Counted from the first letter of the stretch, positions 1-7,497 are shown. The stretch: DNA of 26,756 bases from Xanthomonas translucens pv. translucens DSM 18974 (GCF_000331775.1 NZ_CAPJ01000040.1:1-26756), one strand, 5' to 3'. Notes: a model not told the origin generated them from the letters alone. Numbers and translations: made by a program.

Positions 1-120
1 AGTACGCAACACATAGAGCACAGCGCACCACACCTCATACAGGTCTACGCTGCGCGGCTTGGTGCGCTTGCGTGCCTGTTCCAGGATCGGAAGAATCTGC
101 TCGAACCGCTCACGGCTCAT
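1..120 (-). CDS. IS5-family transposase, N-terminal fragment cut by the window edge
   Basis: The minus strand reads from an ATG at 120 as MSRERFEQILPILEQARKRT, followed by KPRSVDLYEVWCAVLYVLRT, and runs off the left edge of the window. This start, with the LYEVWCAVLYVLRTG-type helix, is typical of the first ORF of IS5-group transposases. These cut and paste the element through a DDE catalytic domain, which would lie outside the window. The gene sits about 70 bp inside a recognisable terminal sequence (see the repeat entry at 147-190), so it looks like the normal 5' end of an intact-sided IS rather than a random remnant. Whether the transposase is complete cannot be judged here. It interrupts or flanks the ICE gene block and is not part of the ICE backbone. 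Confidence 0.7.
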   Translation of the reverse strand, partial: MSRERFEQILPILEQARKRTKPRSVDLYEVWCAVLYVLRT

Positions 121-146
121 GTCACTTGGATACGTTTTCCTGCGCA

Positions 147-190
147 TCCGCATAGTTTGCACTATTCAATAAAGATCGTGAACAGGCTCT
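147..190. repeat. Probable terminal inverted repeat (IS end) next to the IS5-family transposase
   Basis: Read on the minus strand from about 190, the sequence begins GAGCCTGTTCACGATCTTTA and continues TTGAATAGTGC, which resembles IS5-family termini starting GAG(A/C)CTGTTC. It lies 70 bp upstream of the transposase start, the usual distance. The bases just outside (TTA/TAG) may hold the short target duplication, but the other IS end is not in the window, so the exact edge is inferred. Confidence 0.5.
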
Positions 191-238
191 TAGGAAACGG
201 CACCGTCTCGCCCCCGCTTTCCCAGCGCTGCGGGCAAG

Positions 239-263
239 AAAAAAGCCCCTCGGTTGAGGGGCT
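239..263 (-). terminator. Rho-independent terminator downstream of the 268-549 gene
   Basis: On the minus strand a 7-bp stem (AGCCCCT / AGGGGCT, 244-250 and 257-263) with a 6-nt loop is followed at once by six T residues. It starts 5 nt after the stop of the 93-residue gene, so it ends this ICE gene block before the insertion sequence. Confidence 0.8.
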
Positions 264-267
264 GGGG

Positions 268-549
268 TCAGGCGTCGTACACGAAACAGTGCGTGCGCTG
301 CCGTGGAAAGAAAACGTGCTTCCAACAATCACCGCTGGTGTTGCCGCCGTCGAACACCACCATCTCGTAGCGGTCGATGCCGGTGTTCACAAGGTCCAGC
401 GTATTGATGTGGCGCATGTGCAGCTTGCCCTTGTCGCGCTCGAACACCAGGGTCTGGCCGATGGCATCACCCTGGCACATGGCATTGACGCAGGCCTTGA
501 AGTGCTGTTCGAAGTCCTGGGCGGAGGGAGTCATGAGGTCGGGGAACAT
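268..549 (-). CDS. Conserved ICE hypothetical protein, 93 aa
   Basis: I do not recognise a named family. It begins MFPDLMTPSAQDFEQHFKAC and looks like a small soluble alpha/beta protein without signal peptide or membrane segment; the C-terminal half is beta-rich and aromatic (YEMVVFDGG, HVFFPRQRTHCF). The ATG at 549 follows AGGAG with 8 nt spacing, and a strong terminator follows the stop. It lies in the same orientation as the other small accessory genes of the ICE, downstream of the methyltransferase, a place where ICEclc/PFGI-1 elements carry many short genes of unknown role. A hairpin at 575-603 sits in its 5' leader. Being a real gene is supported by start, ribosome site and terminator; no function can be inferred. 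Confidence 0.7.
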   Translation of the reverse strand: MFPDLMTPSAQDFEQHFKACVNAMCQGDAIGQTLVFERDKGKLHMRHINTLDLVNTGIDRYEMVVFDGGNTSGDCWKHVFFPRQRTHCFVYDA

Positions 550-574
550 GGGGTTGCTCCTGTGAAAGTGAAGC

Positions 575-603
575 AGCCCGACTCCCTTTTGGGGAGACGG
601 GCT
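575..603. other. Inverted repeat in the leader of the 268-549 gene
   Basis: AGCCCG (575-580) and CTCCC (582-586) pair with GGGAG (592-596) and CGGGCT (598-603), giving an 11-bp stem with one A-A mismatch. There is no T tract on either strand, so it is not a simple terminator. It may be a leader hairpin or an RNA 3'-end stabiliser for the gene upstream on the minus strand. Confidence 0.45.
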
Positions 604-645
604 GGCATGGATGACGAAAAGGAAGGTTGACGCAGTGCGTGGCCG

Positions 646-1383
646 CTAGGACTCGCTCAGCGGGAGCCCCGGCAACACCGGCGCGTCGGCGTCCAGGATG
701 AGAATGCGCACATCGGCCTGGCCTGCGAGTTCAAGGATCTGTGCCAAGACTTCCGGCATGCCCTTGCTCCGGTGCTCCTGCCAAAGTTGCGCGGCAGTAA
801 TACCTTCGGCGTCGTTCAGGTGCTCCTCCGTCCACGGCGTGGAGATCAGCTTGACGCCGATCGCTGGGCTGTACGGAACGCGGAAGGCGATGAACAGAAA
901 CGCCTCTGGCGTGGCAAGATCCGCGAGATTCGCCAGGTAGTGCCAGGCTTCCTCGGTGATATGGTCAGTGCTGATTTCCCAGCACCGGCTGTAGAAGCCG
1001 GTCTCGAAACTCAGACGCTGTACCACTTCCCGCGCGGCCTCAGCCGAGTAGGTATCACCGATGTGAACCGGGCGCCCGTCGAAGTCATCGCCATGGATGC
1101 CATACACCACGGCACCAACCACGCCGGTACCGCTGACGTCTTCAGCAGCATCACATTCGGCAACCAGTTCCTCGCTGATGGCGTCAGAGCCATCCTTGAT
1201 CAACGCGAAGTCGCTGGTGACGATGCAAGGCGATGAAATCAGGTCGTTGTCGGAAAGATGCGCTTGGCTCGCGTGGATGGATCGCCAGACATGCGGGCTT
1301 CCGTCCCCGTAGCTGATGCACAGCGTTCGGACGATTCTCAGATTCCAGTAGCCGCGTACAAAGGGATTGGGATTCTGGGTCAT
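646..1383 (-). CDS. Conserved ICE protein of unknown function, 245 aa (possibly DUF5983-like)
   Basis: Start chosen at the ATG at 1383 (MTQNPNPFVRGYWNLRIVRT) because GGAG lies 7 nt upstream; the frame is open for 10 more codons but has no better site. The protein is soluble, acidic and has no transmembrane segment. It contains a WNLRIVRTLCISYGDG opening, a central VVYGIHGDDFDGRPVHIGDT segment and a second half with ETGFYSRCWEIS..HI..EAWHYLANLAD...AFLFIAFRVPYSPAIGVKLISTPW, which reminds me of ICE-borne DUF5983-type proteins, but I cannot confirm this. It follows the 1595-1987 gene in the same direction after a 210-bp gap containing a hairpin. Its role may be in the recipient cell or in DNA metabolism of the element; that is a guess from location only. 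Confidence 0.65.
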   Translation of the reverse strand: MTQNPNPFVRGYWNLRIVRTLCISYGDGSPHVWRSIHASQAHLSDNDLISSPCIVTSDFALIKDGSDAISEELVAECDAAEDVSGTGVVGAVVYGIHGDDFDGRPVHIGDTYSAEAAREVVQRLSFETGFYSRCWEISTDHITEEAWHYLANLADLATPEAFLFIAFRVPYSPAIGVKLISTPWTEEHLNDAEGITAAQLWQEHRSKGMPEVLAQILELAGQADVRILILDADAPVLPGLPLSES

Positions 1384-1419
1384 GGGATTCTCCAGATTGA
1401 ATAATGGAGCCAATTCCCG

Positions 1420-1442
1420 CCACCGGGATTTGGACCCGGTGG
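1420..1442 (-). other. Leader hairpin upstream of the 646-1383 gene; only structure in the 1384-1594 gap
   Basis: A perfect 8-bp stem, CCACCGGG / CCCGGTGG, with a 7-nt loop lies 37 bp upstream of the start codon at 1383. No T tract follows it. The remaining roughly 150 bp of this gap shows no convincing ORF or promoter. Confidence 0.4.
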
Positions 1443-1594
1443 GTTGAAGGTGGAAAAATCGTCAGGCAGCACTGATCGATGGCTTTGGGCCAATCGGCGA
1501 TGACTGACGGAGGAGAATTGAGGGGCATGACTTGGTGGGTGCATGTCCCTCATGAGGCTGCGAATGAAAAGGCGGTGATATGCCGAAGACCGAC

Positions 1595-1987
1595 TCACCA
1601 ACCGCTGTAGTTCACCAGCAGGTCGGCGATGACCTTGCGGCGTTGCAGATCGAGACCGTCGAAGTCCGACAGTCCATGGAAGTGGCAACGCTTGAGCATG
1701 GCGCCACCCTCATGCGCGTTGTAGAAGCTGAACATGGCGGACAGGAACATGCGTTCTCCGCTGCTCAGGACGCCGAGAGCGTCGCTGGCACGCAGCATGT
1801 CGGGACGCAGGTCCCACTTGCTCTTGGCTTGGTTCAGGCCTTCGCGTGTGCCGTCGCCAAACCATTGCGGGCCGGCGATTTCGACACCGCGCTTCCATGC
1901 CTCGAAGAAGGCTTGGGGCGCGGCGGCGAAGTGTTGCTCTTCCTGCATGATCTGATCGACGATCTTCTGTGGCAGAAGTTGGTTCAT
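1595..1987 (-). CDS. Conserved ICE hypothetical protein, 130 aa
   Basis: I recognise this type only as a small protein carried by PFGI-1/ICEclc-like elements. It is soluble with no export signal, begins MNQLLPQKIVDQIMQEEQHF, and contains QWFGDGTREGLNQAKSKWDLRPDML and SSGERMFLSAMFSFYNAHEGG, which suggest a mostly helical fold. Two starts are possible: GTG at 1990 and ATG at 1987. The ATG is preferred because AGGAG then has 7 nt spacing. It is the second of a run of short minus-strand genes after the methyltransferase, starting 21 bp after the 2009-2221 gene ends, so the two are probably cotranscribed. No catalytic motif is apparent. Confidence 0.7.
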   Translation of the reverse strand: MNQLLPQKIVDQIMQEEQHFAAAPQAFFEAWKRGVEIAGPQWFGDGTREGLNQAKSKWDLRPDMLRASDALGVLSSGERMFLSAMFSFYNAHEGGAMLKRCHFHGLSDFDGLDLQRRKVIADLLVNYSGW

Positions 1988-2008
1988 CACGTGGCTCCTC
2001 CAGTTGAA

Positions 2009-2221
2009 TCAGGGAAAGGCGAGCTGGGACCAGCCGCCTCTTTCGAGGGCGCGTTGAGCCGCGGCATAACTGCGGAAGTACTCGTGGGATTCCCGAGAAA
2101 CGGGGCCCTCGGTATCGCGCGTACCGATGTAGTGGCCGGCGGCGCTTTGCAGGACTTCGAGCGGCAGGAGCTTGCCGCAATGGATCAAGGCCAACTGGCC
2201 GAAAGAGGCTTGCTGGGACAT
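2009..2221 (-). CDS. Conserved small ICE protein, 70 aa
   Basis: Begins MSQQASFGQLALIHCGKLLP at the ATG at 2221, with AAGGAGA 7 nt upstream; longer in-frame starts lack a ribosome site. The protein is soluble and compact, with no Cys pair, membrane segment or known motif beyond the pattern FRSYAAAQRALERGGW near the C terminus, which resembles small beta-beta-alpha proteins found on conjugative elements. It is the first gene after the roughly 490-bp structured intergenic region at 2222-2712, and any RNA control element there would act on it and on the 1595-1987 gene 21 bp downstream. Function unknown. Confidence 0.65.
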   Translation of the reverse strand: MSQQASFGQLALIHCGKLLPLEVLQSAAGHYIGTRDTEGPVSRESHEYFRSYAAAQRALERGGWSQLAFP

Positions 2222-2285
2222 GGACGGTCTCCTTGGAGAAGCGGGGCCTTGTCCCTCACGGGATGGCAGCTCCCGCATGCGGTTG

Positions 2286-2333
2286 AAAAAAATGCATCGG
2301 CGTCACGAGGACGCGCGTCCGCAGACTCGATGC
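2286..2333 (-). terminator. Probable Rho-independent terminator ending the structured intergenic region
   Basis: Minus-strand reading gives GCATCG (2333-2328), an inner perfect 12-bp palindrome GGACGCGCGTCC (2309-2320), CGATGC (2299-2294), then A and seven T residues (2292-2286). The outer stem is only 6 bp with a large partly paired loop, so efficiency is uncertain, but a T7 run directly after a GC-rich stem in this GC-rich DNA is unlikely by chance. It lies 65 bp upstream of the 2221 start codon, so it could also act as an attenuator. Confidence 0.5.
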
Positions 2334-2700
2334 GATGGCGGACTGGCGGGTGGCACGGAGAAACTCCGCGGCAGCCTGGAAACCCTGGCTGCTGGCATGG
2401 TGCTGACGGATCAGCGACACATGCGGGCAGCTTCATGCGCGAGGGGCGCCACGTCAGCCGAAAATCGGCACCTGGCACGGCCCCGATTTGCGAGGGCGGA
2501 AATCCCTGACGGGACGTGGCGTTCATCCCGTGGGTTGGAGAAAGGAGGAACCGATGCCCCGGTGGGCAGCGTTCGCCGGTGAGATGCCGAGGCGAACTGG
2601 CAGGTGGCATGGGTGGAACCCACGGCAGCCGCGACACCCTGGCTGCTGGCTGCTGCCGACATGTCGGCAATGCAGGAACGAGAATGGCGCGGCCCGTTGG
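2286..2700 (-). ncRNA. Candidate structured RNA: two diverged copies of a three-hairpin unit
   Basis: The gap 2222-2712 between the methyltransferase stop and the next gene has no convincing reading frame but is densely folded. Copy A (2341-2415) and copy B (2595-2669) share the order: conserved block ACTGGC(G/A)GGTGGCA, hairpin P1, hairpin P2 (GCAGCC/GGCTGC, 10-nt loop), hairpin P3. P1 is CGGAG-AAA-CTCCG in A and TGGGT-GGA-ACCCA in B, so three of five pairs changed on both sides. P3 is GCTGA-CGGA-TCAGC in A and GCCGA-CATG-TCGGC in B, with one more compensated pair. The copies are 254 bp apart, not a multiple of three, so they are not a protein repeat. Between them is a long-range dyad (CGCCACGTC 2447-2455 with GACGTGGCG 2513-2521) around a small hairpin (2457-2469). 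The T7 tract lies on the minus strand, which suggests the orientation. The function and the 5' end are unknown; a single-strand origin is an alternative. Confidence 0.5.
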
Positions 2701-2712
2701 CGGCGTCGTGCA

Positions 2713-4233
2713 TCAGTCCGAAGCGATCGATCCCGTCTTGTGCAAGCACTGCACCAGCCGCTGGCCCAGCCAGGCGATGCAGGGCACGGCCATGGAGTTG
2801 CCGATTGCCTTGTAGCGCGGGGCGTCTGCGGCGGGCTTGCCGCGATAAGGGACCAGCGTGTAGTTGTTGGGCATGCCTTGCAGCCGCTCGCACTCCAGGG
2901 GCATCAGCCGCCGCACCCGCCATTGCGACCAGTCTCCCGGGCCGGGATCATTCCAGTCATACCGGAAATGCGCCTCGAAGTCGGGTGCCAGCACATGACT
3001 CTTGTCCGCGCCGCCGCAAAGCTCGGCGGCGAGATCCTGCTGCCGGCCCCGCAAAGCAACGCAGGCCACCATCGGCACTCCGTAGCCCGGCCTGCCATTG
3101 GACAGGACGGTGCAGGCCACCTGTCCATGGCCTGACTCGAAGCGCACTTCGCCGCGATTGTTCTGCGCGAACGCGACAGCCGGCACCACCCTCGCACGCA
3201 GCGTTGGCGCCCATTCCATCGTGGCATCGGCCCCGCAACCCTGGGCGGTGAATGCGATGATCGGTACGCCCTTGCCGGTGCCGTCCTCGCTGCTGCCTTT
3301 GCCGCCGTTGGCGGTGTCGAGGGTGTGGGTGACGCTGCCGGCGACCGACTGCACCATGAACGTCTCCGTGCGGATGTCATGCTTGGGGCCAGCCGCCATC
3401 AGGCAGGCGGCCACATCGACAGGGCCGATGCCTCCACTGAATCCGAACGTCGTCGTGACCTTGCCGTAGGACGGCTTCAGTCCTGCAGATCCTGCGTACA
3501 CGCCTGCTGCTTCAGCGCGTGGTCCAGCAGCACGGGCAGCTTCTTGCCACGGCGCGAAGCCCGGCGAAGAATCCCCGAGCAGGCCCGTGCGCTCAAAAAG
3601 TACTTCGGCGGGATCGAGACCATCTCCACCATTTGCCACAAGAAACACACGCTTGCGGCGTTGGGCGACGCCGAAATGTTGAGCGTCGAGCACGCGCCAA
3701 GCGATGCGGCGGCTGGGGCCAGACACGTAACCTGCGTGCGCCCATTTTTCCCCTGGCGGTTCGAGCGCACGGCTTTCTCCGGCCAATGCTCCCAGGAAAT
3801 GGCCGAAGGCGTTGCTGCGGTCGTTGAGGACGCCCGGGACGTTTTCCCAGACAAGGGTGGCCGGCGAGCGGCGGTTTTGGTGACGGGCTTGGTCGATGGC
3901 ATTGGCTAACTCCACATAGGCAAGGGTCAAGGCTCCGCGCGGGTCATCCAGTCCCCGGCGCGCGCCGGCCACGCTGAACGACTGGCATGGCGTGCCGCCG
4001 ACCAGGATGTCGGGGGCTGGCACGGTGCCGGCATGAACCTGGCGGGCGATCGTGGTCATGTCGCCCAGGTTGGGCACGTGCGGGTAGTGGTGGGCGAGTA
4101 CGGCGCTCGGGAACGGTTCGGTCTCGGCGAACCACGCGGCTTCGAGGCCGAGCGGTTGCCACGCGAGGCTCACGGCCTTGATGCCGCTGCACACGCTGCC
4201 GTAAAGCAGCGGCGCGCAAGGTTGAGGGTGCAT
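2713..4233 (-). CDS. Solitary DNA (cytosine-5-)-methyltransferase
   Basis: Transfers a methyl group from S-adenosylmethionine to C5 of cytosine in DNA. Counting from the ATG at 4233 (AGGAGA 7 nt upstream), motif I is YGSVCSGI near residue 11, motif IV has the catalytic GGTPCQSF with Cys83, motif VI is ENVPG at 130-134, motif VIII is QRRKRVF at 191-197, motif IX is RRLMPLECERLQG around 441-453, and motif X is RYKAIGNSM around 473-481. The stretch between VIII and IX is about 240 residues, longer than in compact enzymes such as M.HhaI, so the target-recognition region is large, as in phage and ICE enzymes. No restriction endonuclease lies nearby, so a likely role is protection of the element from host restriction. 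It sits between topB and the structured RNA region, in the same orientation as the ICE backbone. Target site cannot be read from sequence. Confidence 0.93.
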   Translation of the reverse strand: MHPQPCAPLLYGSVCSGIKAVSLAWQPLGLEAAWFAETEPFPSAVLAHHYPHVPNLGDMTTIARQVHAGTVPAPDILVGGTPCQSFSVAGARRGLDDPRGALTLAYVELANAIDQARHQNRRSPATLVWENVPGVLNDRSNAFGHFLGALAGESRALEPPGEKWAHAGYVSGPSRRIAWRVLDAQHFGVAQRRKRVFLVANGGDGLDPAEVLFERTGLLGDSSPGFAPWQEAARAAGPRAEAAGVYAGSAGLKPSYGKVTTTFGFSGGIGPVDVAACLMAAGPKHDIRTETFMVQSVAGSVTHTLDTANGGKGSSEDGTGKGVPIIAFTAQGCGADATMEWAPTLRARVVPAVAFAQNNRGEVRFESGHGQVACTVLSNGRPGYGVPMVACVALRGRQQDLAAELCGGADKSHVLAPDFEAHFRYDWNDPGPGDWSQWRVRRLMPLECERLQGMPNNYTLVPYRGKPAADAPRYKAIGNSMAVPCIAWLGQRLVQCLHKTGSIASD

Positions 4234-4766
4234 ATCGGCTCTCCTGTTCGTGTGGCCCAGGCCAATGGCCGGGCCGGGATGTTGATGGGCAGGAGAAAGG
4301 CGCCGAAGGCCGCAGGGCCTTCGGCTCGGGAGAAAAGAAGAAGCCACCCGTGGGCTGATTTGCAGGCCCGGTCGTCGCTAGAACCGTCTGCTGTCAGCAA
4401 TCACACCCGGCCCATGTCGTGGCTGGGGCCGGCATCGTCTGGCGCACATCCGCGCACAAAGGGAGCCCGTTTTTGCGCCGGCGGGCACCGGCACCGAATA
4501 CCGCTGACCGCAAGGGGTCTCCCGATGGCTTGTGTGAGCGGGCAAGCCATCGGGGGACCCTTCGCAGAGGCGGAAGAAATGCAGATCAGCAGCGCGCGCG
4601 TGGCGCGATTCGTGGAGAAGTCACCTTCAGGTCCCGCGGCCGGGGACGGCTGGGCGGGACGCGCACACGGATCAAGAAGGCGTTGCGCGCTGGGCGTCCC
4701 GCAGGGCGTGCGGGACACGAGCCATGCCGGCGAAGGCGAGCACGGCTCACGGGGGAACGGGGTCGG
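4234..4766. other. 533-bp gap between methyltransferase and topB, rich in hairpins, no convincing gene
   Basis: No frame has a plausible start, ribosome site and composition. The region should hold the promoter of the methyltransferase. It contains the long hairpin at 4515-4560 and two shorter ones: GTCCC/GGGAC at 4631-4647 and GTCCCGCA/TGCGGGAC at 4696-4716. None is followed by a clear T tract, so topB has no obvious intrinsic terminator here. Confidence 0.5.
4515..4560 (+). other. 18-bp inverted repeat (long hairpin)
   Basis: Arms 4515-4532 and 4543-4560 pair over 18 positions around a 10-nt loop. The single imperfection is a T-G pair (4520 with 4555) that can wobble-pair only in RNA made from the plus strand, a slight hint for that orientation. 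It could be an RNA element, a protein-binding site or a single-strand feature used during conjugative transfer. Confidence 0.6.
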
Positions 4767-6779
4767 TCAGGAGCCTTTGCGGCCGCCACGGCGCGAGCGT
4801 GAGGCTACGCGCTTGGACGTGCCGGACTCGACTGGCAGCGTGCCTTTGCAGTCTGGATAGCGACTGCACGACCAGAACGGGCCGCTCTTGCCACTGCGCT
4901 GGCGCGTGGGGGCACCGCACTGCGGGCAAGCCGGCCCTTGGGGAACCTTGATGGACAGGGACGCGCTGGCGTACTGCGCGATCAACTGCGAAATCCATGC
5001 GGCCTGCTTGCCGATGAATAGGTCCAGCGTGAGCTGTCCCGCTTCGATCATGTCCAGCGCCTGTTCCCAGACGGCGGTGGTCCCGGGGTCGGCAATCGCC
5101 GCAGGCACAGCGTCGATGAGGGTGAAAGTCGCATCCGAGGCGCGAATCGCGCGCCCCTTCTTCACGAGATAGCCGCGTGCGATCAGGCCGCTGATGATGT
5201 TGGCGCGCGTCGCTTCGGTGCCGATACCAACCGTATCCTTGAGCTTCTGCTTCAAACGCGGGTCCGAGACCAGCTTGGCGACGCCTTTCATGGACTTGAC
5301 CAACTCGCCCTGCGTGTAGGGCCGGGGTGGTAGCGTCTTGAGCGCCTTCAGATCGACATCGGCTACCTGGCATGCCAGGCCCTCGCGCAGCGCGGGCAGC
5401 ACCTGGCTGCGCGCCACGGTGTCGCTGTCCTCTTCGGATTGCGGTTCGGCCAGCACCAGGCGCCAGCCCTTGACGACGACCTGCTTTCCCGTGGCCGTCA
5501 GCGTCTGCTGGCCGCAGGAGAGGTTCGCCACGGTGCGGTCGAACTCGTGGTGAGGAAGGAACTGCGCGAGGTAGTGCGCCCGGATGAGCTTGTACACCGC
5601 CAGTTCCTTCTCGCTCATGGCCGAGAGGTTCGCCGGTTCGAGCGTCGGGATGATGCCGTGGTGCGCGGACACCTTCGCGTCGTTCCAGGCACGCGAGCGT
5701 TGGGTGCGGTCGAGTTGGTCCATGATCGGGCGCAGCGAGGAATCGGTCTTGAGCAGGCTGTCGAGAACTGTGGGGACTTCGGCAAACATGCTCTCCGGCA
5801 GGTAGCCGGAATCCGAGCGCGGATAGGTCGTGGCCTTGTGCGTTTCGTACAGGGCCTGGGCGATGTCCAAGGTTTCCTGCACATCCAGCCCAAACTGCTT
5901 GGAACACAACTCCTGCAAGGTGCCCAGGTCGAACGGCAGCGGCGGGCCTTCCCGCACGCGCTCGGTTTCGACCGAGACAATCTGGGCACTGCCGGTGGCA
6001 CGGATCTGCTGCGCAGCCTGCTGTGCCACCGCCTGCTGCAGGCAGCGGCCCGCGTCGTCGGTGCAGGCCTCGGGCGAAACCCACTGCGCGGTGAAGGGAT
6101 GGCCGCTTGTGGACAGAGCCACGTCGATGGCCCAGTACGGCACGGACACGAAGGCTGCGATCTCGCGGTCGCGGTCTACGACCAGTTTGAGCGTCGGGGT
6201 CTGGACGCGGCCGACCGACAACACGCCGTCGTAACCTGCCTGCCGTCCCAGCACCGTGAACAACCGGCTGAGGTTCATGCCGACGAGCCAATCCGCCCGA
6301 GAGCGCGCCAGCGCCGAGTAGTACATCGGCAGCGTCTCGGCCGATGGCCGGAGCTTGCAGAGCGCGGCGCGAATGGACGCATCGTTGAGCGCCGACAACC
6401 ACAGCCGCTCGATGGGGCCGCGGTAGCCGCACAGGTCGATGATTTCGCGGGCGATCAGTTCGCCCTCGCGGTCGGCATCGGTGGCGATGACAAGCTGGGT
6501 TGCCTTCGCCAGAAGCGCCTTGACGACCTTGAATTGCGTGGCGGTTTTCGGTTTGACCTCGACCCGCCAATGCTGGGGAATGATGGGTAACTGCTCGATG
6601 GACCAGCGCTTGAGCTGCTCGTCGTAGGCTTCGGGAGCCGCCGCTTCTACGAGATGGCCGATGCACCAGGTGACGGTGACGCCGGAACCGTTGAGGCAGC
6701 CTTCACCGCGCTGCGTGGCGCCGAGAATCCGGCCGATGTCTTTGCCCTGGGAGGGCTTCTCGCACAAGAACAGCCGCAT
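4767..6779 (-). CDS. topB: DNA topoisomerase III, ICE type
   Basis: Type IA topoisomerase that relaxes and decatenates DNA by cutting one strand, in ICEs thought to help process transferred or replicating element DNA. From MRLFLCEKPSQGKDIGRIL the Toprim domain spans about residues 1-130 with the acidic triad DADREGE at 101-107. The active-site tyrosine is Tyr319 in THKATTYPRSDSGYLPE, which forms the 5'-phosphotyrosine link. GVLSVGRVQTPTLKLVVDRDREI around 185-206 is the conserved gate segment. The C terminus has a zinc-ribbon-like CPQCGAP...WSCSRYPDCKG followed by a basic tail (SRSRRGGRKGS). At 670 residues it has the usual length for ICE TopB proteins, close to chromosomal TopB. A second long minus-strand reading frame over the same bases is a codon-bias shadow. 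It follows ssb after a 277-bp gap holding one copy of the repeated palindrome, so it may be controlled together with the inrR-like operon. Confidence 0.96.
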   Translation of the reverse strand: MRLFLCEKPSQGKDIGRILGATQRGEGCLNGSGVTVTWCIGHLVEAAAPEAYDEQLKRWSIEQLPIIPQHWRVEVKPKTATQFKVVKALLAKATQLVIATDADREGELIAREIIDLCGYRGPIERLWLSALNDASIRAALCKLRPSAETLPMYYSALARSRADWLVGMNLSRLFTVLGRQAGYDGVLSVGRVQTPTLKLVVDRDREIAAFVSVPYWAIDVALSTSGHPFTAQWVSPEACTDDAGRCLQQAVAQQAAQQIRATGSAQIVSVETERVREGPPLPFDLGTLQELCSKQFGLDVQETLDIAQALYETHKATTYPRSDSGYLPESMFAEVPTVLDSLLKTDSSLRPIMDQLDRTQRSRAWNDAKVSAHHGIIPTLEPANLSAMSEKELAVYKLIRAHYLAQFLPHHEFDRTVANLSCGQQTLTATGKQVVVKGWRLVLAEPQSEEDSDTVARSQVLPALREGLACQVADVDLKALKTLPPRPYTQGELVKSMKGVAKLVSDPRLKQKLKDTVGIGTEATRANIISGLIARGYLVKKGRAIRASDATFTLIDAVPAAIADPGTTAVWEQALDMIEAGQLTLDLFIGKQAAWISQLIAQYASASLSIKVPQGPACPQCGAPTRQRSGKSGPFWSCSRYPDCKGTLPVESGTSKRVASRSRRGGRKGS

Positions 6780-6986
6780 GTCCGTCCGCTCGATTTCCGT
6801 GGTTCATTGAGTTGCTGGAATCGAGGATGCCGAGCGCTACCAAGAGCAGCAGCAAACAAGCCGCATGCGGTGGCGACCACTTTCACGGGATGGAATGATT
6901 TGGGTGGGGATCGCGCGTGGGCGTGGAGTGCGGGCCGGAAGCTGCGATTGGCGGGAGCGCGTGGAAGTCAGTGGACTTCGATGGAA

Positions 6987-7003
6987 CTATCCCCTGGGGA
7001 TAG
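6987..7003. promoter_or_regulatory. Palindromic operator candidate, copy 1 of 3 (upstream of topB)
   Basis: CTATCCCCTGGGGATAG is an 8-bp perfect dyad around a central T, in the 277-bp gap between ssb and topB, centred 216 bp upstream of the topB ATG. The same dyad, with central A, occurs at 8995-9013 and 9127-9145. The rest of this gap (6780-7056) shows no gene. Confidence 0.7.
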
Positions 7004-7056
7004 CTTGAGGGTGGATGGAAGGCGGCGAAGAACTGCACCGCCACCCTCCATGCCGG

Positions 7057-7497
7057 TCACTTCCTGCGCTTCGCGTCTTTCTGGGGAGTCGATTCCTGGG
7101 CGGCTTGGGGCTTCGGCTCTGCCTCTTGCGGCTTCGGGCTAAGGGCCACGGACTCGATGCGGTACGGCAGGATGCCGACGCTACGCGCGTTGATCTGCCA
7201 AGTCTCGCGTGGCTGATCCTCATTGTCCGTCCAAGGCTCACGCTCCATGCGGCCGATGACCAGCACGCGCATGCCTTTCTGGTACAGATCCTTCCAGTGC
7301 TCGGCATCGCGGTGCCAGAGTTCAACGGGCGCCCAAAAGCCTCCGCGATCCTCGAACTCGCCATCTTTTCTTGGAATGGGGTTGTCGAAGTAAACGTTCA
7401 GGCGCAGCAGCCGGCGCGGTTCGTCGTTTCCGTTGGGGAATTCGCGGTACTCAGGTGGCGATCCGACGTTGCCTTCGCCCCAAAAATGCGTGCTCAT
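7057..7497 (-). CDS. ssb: ICE single-stranded DNA-binding protein
   Basis: Coats single-stranded DNA during transfer and replication of the element. The start is the ATG at 7497 (MSTHFWGEGNVGSPPEYREF), with GGAG 9 nt upstream; the longer in-frame extension is rich in unlikely residues and overlaps the upstream gene. The protein has an OB-fold pattern: beta strands GEGNVGSPPEYR, RRLLRLNVYFDN, FWAPVELWHRDAEHW and MRVLVIGRMEREPW, then an Arg-Ser-Val-Gly strand. The tail is Gln/Pro/Lys-rich and does not end in the DDxPF tip of chromosomal SSB, so docking of host SSB partners is probably weak or different. At 146 residues it is a typical ICE Ssb. It is the last gene of the operon TIGR03761 - DUF3158 - ssb, and in ICEclc, from memory, the same operon is driven by the bistable PinR promoter. 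Confidence 0.9.
   Translation of the reverse strand: MSTHFWGEGNVGSPPEYREFPNGNDEPRRLLRLNVYFDNPIPRKDGEFEDRGGFWAPVELWHRDAEHWKDLYQKGMRVLVIGRMEREPWTDNEDQPRETWQINARSVGILPYRIESVALSPKPQEAEPKPQAAQESTPQKDAKRRK

Noticed and set aside
1580..2509. A 309-codon plus-strand frame across three small minus-strand genes
   Set aside because: The minus-strand genes have good ribosome sites and consistent spacing; the plus frame crosses all of them and the structured gap.
4747..6666. A second long open frame on the minus strand over topB
   Set aside because: It is an alternative frame of the GC-rich topB gene; composition is Arg/Pro/Gly-rich and unlike a real protein, while the topB frame has all catalytic motifs.
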